The notes beneath the pieces were generated by a model, which saw only the letters and a program-made list of their open reading frames with translations, did no database searches and was not told the DNA's origin. 64,000 nt of DNA, taken from assembly GCA_036346225.1 (NCBI GenBank), contig JARFIW010000966.1, positions 434,001 to 498,000 on the forward strand, written 5' to 3'. A program made the position numbers and the translations under genes. Of this stretch, positions 36,001-48,000 are shown one piece after another (the first letter of the stretch is position 1; every line of letters starts with the position of its first letter). The DNA is from Platerodrilus igneus (taxonomy: Eukaryota > Arthropoda > Insecta > Coleoptera > Lycidae).

Positions 36001-39000
36001 TTTATATGGACCTACTATGGTGTCTGAAAATCCTTAACCTTGTAGGTATGCAAACCAAGTTGCACCTAACAAACTTAATAAGCGTCATAAAAACGCAAAC
36101 GTGAACGCCCCTTAATAATAGACTTGTCTATCAGCACACCTTAAAACCCAATAGACTCACCTGGATTTTCCAATTATTAGATTACAAACATTAATTATGA
36201 TCAAGGAGGTGAGTTTTCGTTTGTTTTTGGATATATGTTGAGCTGTAATAGCCAGGAGCAAGCAATAACTTGTGATCTTCTGAGTTTAACCTTTTCTCAC
36301 GGTGCACCAAAGCCTGGAGGTTAAACCAGAAGGTTGTGCTGTATGCACTGATGTGGATACTTCATGCCCTGCTGGGCAGGTGCACCAAATCCTACCACCA
36401 GTATCTGGACTTCCACCAAAAGTTACTTTGTAGAACCATTTTGATATCAGCATCTACTGCTGAACACGGCTCACCGAGACGGTATGTACGAGTCGTCCGT
36501 GACACCGTCTTCGCTGCCTGCCATTACTGAAGCGGACATAGCGGCCTGGATGTGTGAATACCACATCCGCACCAGTTCTGACGCCTACTACAAAGAATCC
36601 ACGATCATTATGCCGTCCCATGCCTCATAATGCCGATAAGAGAACCTTCACAATACATGGCACCTGCATCGATTGACCTGCCACATCTAGCACCGTATAC
36701 AGACATTAATCCATTGAAACATCCATTTGCAGTTTCCAGGCAACACCACATCTGTGAGAACCTACTCCTGTGTTAATCTATTTTAGCGTAGGCTACTTTT
36801 TTAGTTGCGTTTCTTCACAGAAACGCACGCAAAAGTTCAAAATAAATCCAATGTGTGAATTTCATTTTTTATGTACAAAAATTACATTCATTCAAAGCCG
36901 CATTATAAATTTTCTAACGCTAGGGGACATTTGCATTTCTAGCGTTAATAAAATGTGTTCACTTAAACGCTCTATTCTAATGCATAAATTCAAGGACCTT
37001 TGTATAGTGCACATGAATGTAGAATCTTATGTAATTGCCATTTTCATGTTATTGTATGTATTTCTTACAGTCAATGTTTAATTCTAATCTGTAAATAAAT
37101 TGTACATATTTGTTGTATCTATGCATTAACAAAACAAAAGGTGACCCCACAAAACACAGAAATCGTGAACTGAACATCCGCAACCTTTTTCTTTTTTAAA
37201 GATTGAATTAAACAGTTTTTAAAATATTAAGAAATAAGTACGTATTGACTTTAAATTATTTTGAATACACCATGAAAGCATAAAGTTGGTATTTAAGTTT
37301 TCTGTTCCAGATTGGGATTTATAATGTCATGTAATTTAATGTGGGAATTGAAAAAATTGAACTGATAGTATTATAGATAAATTTGATTTAATGCGTTTTT
37401 AGGATTTTTTTTTAGTAATACCCGGCCAGAGTGAAGTTAGGACACTATGTCATTTTGGATTTGAAAGTACATTGCAATTATTTAATGTGAATAGAAGTTG
37501 GGTTTATGTTGAATTTTATTTGCATGTGTTTATGAACTAGGATAAAAATTAGATCATTATAAAGGGATATGCAGTCACCTCAGCAATGGAACCATATTTG
37601 GGAAAGACCTTGATTTAGAGACATTTTATTTAAGTTGACAAAAATTTAACGAGTGTTTTTACAATATTTTAGAGAAAAATAAAGTGTGTGATAGAATTTA
37701 GGAAACCTGAAAGCAAAGGAGATCTATATGGAATAACTGTCTTCCTTGTAGGGATAATATCAAAAAATATTGTTGCGACAGATGGTTTGGTGCTCCCCAA
37801 TTATGACTATAGGGTAAGTGATTAGTGTAACGTAGTTTGTTTGTATTTCAGCCATTTTATTTATCATTTATATTTACTATTTTTAATTCGAATATTTCTA
37901 TTTTCTCCTGCGCCCTTAAATTAGTATGGAATCTCCACCCCTTCAGAGCAACTAAAAATTTATAACGTAACACTCATTTTGCCAATAACAGGCAAAAGCG
38001 AAGATAAGTCTAGTGTATGGAGAATTGAGAAATTACACTTTCATTGCGCAACCTAGTATTACCTGTAGTTTTGTACACTTCTAATGTAAACTGACTCAAA
38101 TAAAAAATATAATGATAAAGAGAACATACACACATAAAAATTTTGAAAAACCATCCATTGAGAAAATACGAGTTAAAAAAAGAAACAAAAACAAATCAAT
38201 ACCACTAACATAATTAATTATTAATAGTAAATCTGATATAACTATTTAAATTAATTAGTAATACTTACTCCCCAAACAGGATCAGCCTCTTCAGGGAAAA
38301 GTTTAAAGTACGTTTCAGCTAATTGAAGTGGAGGTGCAGTCTTTAATTTAATGTTAGTCCAACACTGCAAAAACTTTATAACAGATTCAAATGTATACAA
38401 TCCAAGTCTATCATTTCCATAATTAGACATATGTGTCATAAATATGTTGATCTAAACAAACTATTAAGTAAAAACAATTCATTAACAATAAAACATACAG
38501 GGTTGTAGACTATAGTTTGAAACAATTCACCACCTTGAATAGATTCATCCAATTTTTCTCGCCCGCCCGGATAACGCTCGATGAAGATTGTGTGAGTAAA
38601 TAAACCACAAGTTTGCCTTGGAAGCACCATTATATTTCTATGTATAAACCCCCTCCTCAACCTAGGAATTTTAGTTACTTAAAATATTCTGCACAGTCAA
38701 ATATTTACCTAGCTGGTCTAAGGTGAGGATATTCTTCTGTTGAAGTGACTCGTATATTCCACACCTTCTTCCATGCAGTATATAATAAATCGTGTACTGG
38801 ATAAACTCCAGAATGGTGAGGTGATACTGAATAACCTGAATCTATAGGAATATCCCTTTCTTTGGCAAAATTTTTATTCAGAATCATATCCTCAATCAAC
38901 ACGGTTATGTTGTCATACAGATGAGGTTGCTGATGATTCCACATATGTGTAAACCACATAAACTGATCAGCATTTTCTAAAATTACATCATCACCTTTAT

Positions 39001-42000
39001 CTTCCTCAGGATTTCCATGATGGAAATATTTTCCAGAAAAACCTAAATTAAACTTAAAGCCTTTAACCATATCCTGTATTCGTGTTTGAGTTGCTAACAT
39101 TGCTTTAACATCATCAGGTTTCAGTCTTGTACCAATTTCACCAACAAAAATATCATCAATATCAACCAAAAAAAGTCTATCTAAGGACAGACTCAACTGA
39201 CCATGACTTAGATAGCTTAAAGAATCAAGAAACAATAAACGATGTAACCAAAATTTTAGACCAGATCCAAATATGACTCTTTGTATATTATCAAATAATC
39301 CGTGATCTTGAATAATAGTGGGTAAAGGCGTTTTAATAACACCATCGTTTTTACTAAAACTGTCATAGCGATGCGCCCACTCTAAAGGTTCATACGTTGA
39401 ATGGTTACCTTGAAATATTGTCCAATCATCACCTGGTAACTTTCCCCATGCAGTTTCACCTGCTCGTGTCAGCCTTAAAATTTGTGAAGCTGCATTTAAT
39501 GCTGCATCCTAAAAAAATATTTTTAATAACGCTGTAAGCAATTGTGTCACAAAAAGAAGTGTGTGTGTGTATGTGTGTGTCCGTGTGTGCGTGCGTGAGT
39601 GCATGCACGCACGCACGCGTGTGTATAATAAAAAGCAATATTTTCTCAGCAATCCGCAGTTTTAAATTAAACATATATATATATATATATATATTTCTGT
39701 GTAATTTGTAGGTTAAAATTAATTAGATAGGTCAGGTAATAAGTTATTACAAGTTTATTCATGTAAATACAACTCATTAAAAATTGGAGACGATTTCCAA
39801 TACTCTAGTGTAGTAATTGACAATTTTAAAGTAAGTTTCAGAGTTTATTTTGCTTTATTTTTAGCGTGTGTAAATATTCTCAAAGAATTTTCACAATGTT
39901 TAAATGATAGGTTGCAGAACCATTTAATTTTAAGTATTAATTGAAAATAACAGGGGTTATAAATGTAAATATTCTAAACGTGCAGTGGAAATGCAAGCAT
40001 CTTAAATTATAGCAGATTGGATGTATAGTAGTCAAAAGCATTTCAGATTCTTTTAGCGTAAAAATCAATAATTCTAAGGTCATAATCAAGGAGTGTAAAA
40101 TATTAATTTTCATAAATTAACAGGAGTTATAGATGTAAATATTCTTTGTGTGCATCTTTTATCATAGTTTAGTAGGAAGCATTAACATTTGTGTAACCTT
40201 TCGAAGTTATAATAGAAGAGAAGTAGTTATAATGGATATTGTTGAAAACAAGTTCCTAGTAGTAGTTTATTTCAAGGATTTCTCGATAGCATGGTGGTAT
40301 TGAAAGTTTTCTGAATAGTGTTGTAAACAAGATAACTGTTCCTAAAGTTCTCGGTAAGTAGACAGAGAACGTGCTCAAATAACATGTCGATTCTACGAAT
40401 GATAGCAGATAAACGGGCAGGGATCAATATAAGATAGAGAAAGATTATTTTTAGCATGCATTAGAGTGGGATAAAAGTTATCATGTGTTAAGGGTTCGTT
40501 TGACTTTAAAAGAAACTGTGGAACAAGAAAAGAGTAAAGTTTATAGGTACGAGTAAGATGCCGCATGTTTGTATAGACATCGTTCGAAATGTGTTGAGTA
40601 GGAAACAGATATCGAGGTTATAGACAAGCTTGCATATGAGGAACGGAGATAAATTATTGGATTTCATATATAGAAGTGGGACAGATGATAGTTTTAAGAT
40701 TGCTTAGAGGGGATAAATGTTATTTTAGGGATAAACAAACTTGCAAACATGGTGTATAAAAGATACAAGATGTAAAAGACATGGTAGACTGGGATAGACA
40801 TAACTCGGGGTCGGGATACGAAATATGGTGTGAGTACAAAGTAAGAAAAAGAAAATGTTCATATGTAGGTTAGAGCGAAACAACAATACGCGTATTATGG
40901 AAACGTGTTTTAAACGCAAAACTTATTTTAGTGGAGACTAGAATTATACGAACATAAGATCCGTTGCAAAGCTAAACAAGTATTTTTCGAAATTAGAGTG
41001 ACAGTTGAGATTATGGTAAAATTTTACAGGGAAATGATGAAGGCTAAACAAGTATTTGTTGTGAGGGGTTTTAAGAAACGTGTTAACCGTTTGAAATTTA
41101 CTAAGACGGCTGTTGGCTGTTTTGTTTGTATCAACAAAGTTGGCAGTATTTTAAAGCTTAGGGGGGGGGGGCAAATGGGCTATATAAACACCAGCAGAAG
41201 GTAGTAAAGTCTCTCTTTCTTTTGATTTTCATCGACGCTTCTGCGAATAGTAGTGAACAAGTAATAATACTTGAAATAAAAGTCATGCAGAAGTCGGTGT
41301 AAAATATTTGTACTAGCAGTATTTGAATTAAGGCAAAGATAAGTTGCCATTTATTTCTACTATAAAAATATGTCGTTGTCTACCTCCCACTGATCCATAT
41401 AGCTGTGAAGCTCGATGCATACGTTATGAAAGTAAGTACAAACTGCTTTTTATATGGTTGTTCGTACAAGTTTTGCACAAAATGCAGCAGTGATTGTTGA
41501 TGAATCGATTTGGTGGTGTATCCATGGTAAATGGGACCAGTAGCAGAGTTGGTGGAGTCCGGCTGTATCGTCAAGTGGTGATAAAGAAAATAGAGTAGCA
41601 GTATGCAGTCTTAAATGGTATCATACAACTTGGGGAGGTTCCAGAACGTGCAGTCCTAGATGCTATGCAACAGTCATCAATGGTATGATTATGGACACGT
41701 GTAGTGGTGCATTCCAGGTAACAGATTTTTGTGTATAATTGTTTTGTGGAATTATTTTGTGTATAATGACATTTTATGCCTTATGAGTATATTTCTATAA
41801 ATTTAATCGACTAAGAAGTACCAAATGAACTTTTATGATTTATTATTTGACCATATTTTATGTGGGAATTTTTTATGTGTAAAATTATTTATGTAATATT
41901 TGAGTATGTACAAGGTAAAAGGGACTTATGGTATTTGACTGTGCGAAAATTAGCATGAGTGTTTATAGGTTTTATTATGAGCTCTTATTAAAACTGGGGT

Positions 42001-45000
42001 AACGTAAAGGGTATGAAAGGACCCGGTTACTTTAAAATAAAATTTAATCTGTGGATAAAAATTTAATCAGGAAATATTTAGAAAATGTATTTTTCCAAAG
42101 GTGATGGTTTGTAATTTTATCAATGTGTGAAATAAGGATTGATGAGGATTTTTGGTGTAGTATGTTGTTATGAATAAATCGTCACTGTTGACATGTTTGC
42201 TTTTTAGTATGGTAGCATATTTCAGATAGCAGCTGAGCAGCAGTGGCAAACTTCTCTGATGAAGCTGTGATTTGAGGATTTATAGACGAAAAAGCTGGCA
42301 GTAGTTTGGCGTCCATTAAGGAAGGTCATCATCATCAAAGATCAGCGTCGATTTCAAAGTAAAATAGCGCCAAACTGTAGAGCTTCACCTGAGCAGGCGG
42401 TATAGTTGGCGGCACAAAAGAAGATCATCACGTGACTATCATATGTTACTTAAACAATACTCATGCATAGTTGCTTTGTACTGCATCGAAATAAAGCAAG
42501 CAGTATTATACATCGGAACTTGTTTCATATACATATATGTAGACATTTAAGTGGCTAGTTTTATTCTGAATTCGGCGGTAATAATATAGCCCGACTGCTA
42601 TCGTAATATAAAGCTACTTCTGCCGTTTTCAACACACTTCCCAATTTTTACTTATTTCATTGCATCCATTGTCAATTCAATGAAAAGCAGTTGTAATTAG
42701 AACTCAATATTGCAAAATGTCAGCCAAAAGTACAACTTTGGGGGCACACGCTCCAACTTATTGGTATATTTTGAACAAGAGAAGCTGAATGAAGGTTCTT
42801 TAATCACAGTACAGGCAATACAAAAGGTAAACATTTTTAAATAACAAATTACATTTTAATTAACTTCATACCAATTAGAGAGTGATTACAGTTTTGCAAC
42901 TTAGTGTTAGCACAGTTACTTGCATTAAATCGCAGCAGACGGTTAATCTAATTGTGTACAGTCCCGGAAAAAGAAAATGTCGGAAGAAAACTAAAACTAT
43001 GGATTCTTCCAGAGTGTTCAAATGAATATCAGAGATACCCTGTATACAATGTATGCCCAAATTAAGTTTAATAAAGCTTTAAAGTAAATGATAGCCAATC
43101 ATTAAATGTAGAACCAGTTTGAAATGCGTATTGCTTCAAATAGGATTGAAAACCAAAAAAGAAGAAAACCACAAAAGTCTTTGTTAGAAAACCAAATTAT
43201 TGCTAGTTCAAGAATTGAATTTTTAAGGGCATATTGTAATGGGTTTTAATTAATAAGAGATTTTGCCCATAGGAAAGAGATACGACAACAATTTGGAACC
43301 TTGAAGGGACTTAAAACTTTTACGCATATAAAATGGAACTATAAAAATCCGCTGTGCCAACGGCTAACTTGGATATTATCCCATGGGAGATTATAAGGAC
43401 AGGGTTGAAATCTTTGTTGAACTGAAAACAAAATAAAGTGAGGTTGAACGCTAGCAAGTATTAAAAGGAGATGATTTTAAGGTAGACACAGAAACCCTAT
43501 CGGAGAGATAGTTTAGAAAATTATAATTTATCCTTTTTAGAAAATGGAACATTAAAATCAGAAGGCATCTATTATATAATAAATAATTTGCATACAATAA
43601 TAATTATAAAAAGAAATAAATAATTTCACATGTATTAGTCATATAAAAAACTATTAGTTAAACAAAATTTCATTTCTTAGCATGTAGATGAGCATCAGAT
43701 CTGATAATCACATACGAATTCAATCAAAAACTATAATTCAAATAATCGTTAAATAGTTATTAGTGAGAAGAGTAACAGCAAATATTACTTTCAAGAAAAT
43801 ATATATTCTAAGTAAAAAATATTAAATAATCAACAAAAAGTATATAATATCGATTCAGTTGGGTGTCGGATCTTACAGACTGGAACGATGGATGCTATCG
43901 CGGCTCAAAACTTAGCCATTTGTAGGAAAGAGAATGGTAAAATAAAAATAATTCGTTTCAGGATTAGGCAAAGATCACAGCCTTAACCACTGGCCGCTGG
44001 CTGTTACCCTTAAATTGGTTGGGCCCAGGTTCCAGCTGATTGCTTGCAGTGACAAAGGCGATGGCCCCAGATTGATGTCGTAGTACGTGATGGGCGAGCT
44101 CGTAGATGACAGTCAGCTCTGGGATGTTTGGACATTAACGATGTTGGTTGACTTGAGGGTACATGTAGACTAATAGGTATTTGTTGGTTCAACGGCATTT
44201 ATTGGCTTTACAGAACTTGGTTGGTCATACAAGATTTTTGACCCTACAAGTTTTGTTGGCCCTACAGGATTTTGCTGGCCCTACAAGTATTTATCGGCCC
44301 TAGAGGGTTTTTGCACTGAAATAAATTAAAACACAAATTTTTCACCACAAAATCTCACCATCAACGACTTACCAACCTGCTTGACCCGAAGATGATGTTG
44401 AAGTGAGCAGATTCAGAAAATGATTTACAAAGACAGTTCAACAGGGGGAAAATCTTAATAGAACAAATGTTTAATGCCCACACACCGAAACAAGTTGAAA
44501 ATCTTGAGGTATTTTGTGAATAATAAGATGTTTACACAGACTTTTTAAGGATTAAATTGCTATTTACGACTTCAAACTAGGTTTCAAAACAGCTGAATTG
44601 ATTTCTACATTATTGCGGGTACAAAATGTTGAACTTAGCCTTATAATTTAACCAAACTAGAAAATAACAAATCGCATGTTGTTTTTCATATGCATTGGTA
44701 TTTAGATGAAAGTGTGACAGTGTAGTCATTTAAAATACCAGTCAATATTCAAAAAACTAGGAACGTGTATTTCAATTTAAAAATGTTCATTGAACTTCTA
44801 GAATAATCCAGTGCTAGAATGGCAGAGAGAGAGGTAAACGATATCGTCCAAATAAGGCAAATTAAGCGATGAAATCGTAAAGATAAGACAAGATTAATTA
44901 CAGTCATAAATCTTAAGTATTGATAAGATAAAGAGCAACTTCAACTAATTACTGTAGCTCGAGGCTATTAGAAACACGATAAATCTGATTGTTGCATCAT

Positions 45001-48000
45001 TAATGAAAATTATATGTACTTACGTAAAAAGACAAACCCATTTTAGAACTAATCCGATACTAGAAATGACAAGACTTCACCAGTTTTTTCTAGATGTCTA
45101 CGTAACAAGGAGGTTTGTCTATATAACCCAATGGGGATATTTTCTAATGTGTGCATGTGTGTGTTTGTGGGGGGGGGGGCAATGTGAAAGAAAGAACAGA
45201 AGCTGGGGCCTATTTGCAAATAAACCTTCGGCCTGATCAATTGTAACTTATACACCAAGTGTTGAGATAGTACTTGACAGAAAGGCAGCTCTCCATTGCT
45301 TAGACAGCAATATCCTAGCAATTCAACACTATAGTTGGTGTGTTGCGACCCCTGTAATGGTCTATTCCCATGAAGGATAAAGAAGGCCACTTCACGACCT
45401 TTCACCATCAGCGACATTTATTACAGAGTTGAGCAAAAAAATCGATTAACCTTTTTTTTACGATTAGAGGTAAACGATTTTGGAAAAATCTTGTTTATAA
45501 GGTGTAACATTAGCGTAATAATTATATATACGTGGATATGTAGGGAAACATTTTTCAATTTGACCTAGTTTAAGAACAGTAGTAAAAAATTACACAAACA
45601 ACTTTATAAAAGAGCAGGTAATTAATGGTTAAAAAGGGGACTATTGCATCATATTATTAAAATATAATACGAAAATGAAAAAAGAAAGTATGTAATACAC
45701 TCCTTCAAAACCAGTAATTAAAAAGTGGAACTTTACAATACCAAATTTCGACAAACATTAACACGAGTGTGTGGAACTAAAAATACTTTGAACACAATCG
45801 ATCAGTCGTGCTTTTCGAGCAGTTAGAAACCAATCACCTGCCAATGTGAGTGATGACAAGTGTTGCATAATCAAAAGTGCGGTGTTTTTCTTTAATGCAG
45901 GTTCGCTAGTAGAAGCTCCAGAAATGCGGAAACAAATAATTACCGTAACCAAAACGAAAGTGTCGGATTAAGGGAATACTGCTTTACACCAAGAGTTGTC
46001 TTGCTTCAAAGGACGCTCAAACCCTGCCTGTTAAGTAGCACGTCATAAGTGAAAAAGCTTTAACTTTTTGTCGGCTTATATTTTGTCGATATATATTGCA
46101 TTATTCTCACCTAATCCAGTAATATTAACACTTTTACATAATGCACGCTGAATACACAGCAAATTGACCTAAGTACCCCAATTGCGTTCATAAAAATTTA
46201 TAGACACAATGTTGGATAATTAAATAGATTTAAAATGCTCTTTTTTATATATACGCAATTTGTCCAAAATTAGGGTTAAAAGCTTGATGATTTGTGTTAG
46301 TGGCAATTGTTAAAACTCATGATTTTCATGATTGTGAATATAGATTAAGTGAAAATATTGCCGTTTTCTTTATTTATTAATGTTTAGGTTAGTGTTGCAG
46401 ATGTCTATGCAAACTGGGCTCCACTGGTCCGTAGACTCAGAAGTAATAATCCTTTAATCGTCTGATATATTATCCACCATCTATTTAAGGTCCAAAGACG
46501 AAAGTGTTAAATAAGTTGGTGCTCAACATTTCATGATTAGACAAAGTTTAAAGACCTTTTCCAGGTAGGTTTTGCACATGTTAAAATTGTACAACTCTAA
46601 AAGAATTCTTTCGTTATTATTGTACTCGCCCCTCACCACTAAAGCTAGCTGGCATAATCCTTTCTGTTACGTTTCAGAGAAAAGCAAATTCAAAAGTCAT
46701 CAGTGTCAAATTAACAGGTAATACCCTCTTGACTTTTTCTTTGGGGCATTCATAAGCATGTTATGCTTTATTGTGTAAGTCCCCAAATTAGGTTTATTAA
46801 TTTAGATTTAGTAACTTTTTAGAATTCAGGAAAAATCACCACTAAATACTGTAATTTTCATTGATGCTGTGAAACCTCAAGATTAATAGTATTCACACAT
46901 GCATTGATGTGTTTCGCTTTATGTTTGCAATCGTAAACGCTGACCCAAGGCTTTGTATGTGAGAAGTTCATTTTACCATGAACGCAAGAGGAAGTGCGTT
47001 AATCTCGGTTGGAAGGGAGAGACGTTTAAGGCAAGAAATGCCGTCTAGCTCAACAATTACCATACCGACTTCCATGGAGTAACGATTATCGTACCGTCTA
47101 CCGGTCGTGCTATCGTGAGTGCTTCGTATTGGTTCCCATCCCTCTACCTTTATACTTATAGTATCATTTAGGAGGCACCACCAGCAGGAGCAGCGAGCAA
47201 CAACAAGGGCAGCATCAGAGAATCGCCTCTGAGGAGGGCATCGACGCTCAGTGAAATGTTTTATAACATTTTTTTACTTGCCCGGGGGTATATTGGGAGG
47301 GTTGAGTGTAATAAGCAAAAAGTTTGTAAGTCAAGACCAGTCAGTAGAAGAACTATGTGCTAGAGTAACATGCGTATGCAAGTGTTACCCCAAAACTACT
47401 GGGAAAAGTAACCACAAACAAATGAAAAAGGTATGATAAGTGCAGTGAAATAAACAGTACGTTGGTGAAAGCAACAAGAATTTAATTAGCCTCTTGAGCT
47501 CCAATAATTTTGTTAAATATCGTTACGAATAAATATTGGTTATTGATGTTCTATTCCATGATTTGGTTTATCAGACAAAATAAATTTATAACAAAAATGT
47601 GATTTCTACTTTTGCCACAGAATTGTTAATAGCAATATTTTTAATGAAATTTGGTACATGTTCATTTCAGAGGGTGCTAAATCTAGTGGTGTATTTAGAT
47701 TTTCTGTAAAATAATTAGTAATATGTTTTCTTTAATTCTTGCCCTTTAATAAATTACTCAGTAGATTTTGGTTTCTGCAACAAAAATGCGAGAGTTTGTT
47801 CTAAAGTATAGTTTTTGTCTATCTGCGAACAAAAAAGAAGTTTGTCAAAATTGGACCATAAATAAAAATTCTACGAAGGTATCCTGTTTGTAATTGGATC
47901 ACACTGTATAATTTTATGTAACAATTTATAGAATGTTTTAAAACTAGAACAAGACAATACAACAAATCTCATGGATTAGTAAAAAATACCCACCTTAAGC

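Noticed and set aside
39456..39674. 72-codon - strand open frame rich in His/Thr
   Set aside because: Translated from the TG/CA microsatellite next to an sfl exon.
45049..45417. 122-codon - strand open frame
   Set aside because: Part of it is read through a TG repeat and a G-run, there is no family resemblance, and the + strand is equally open in places.
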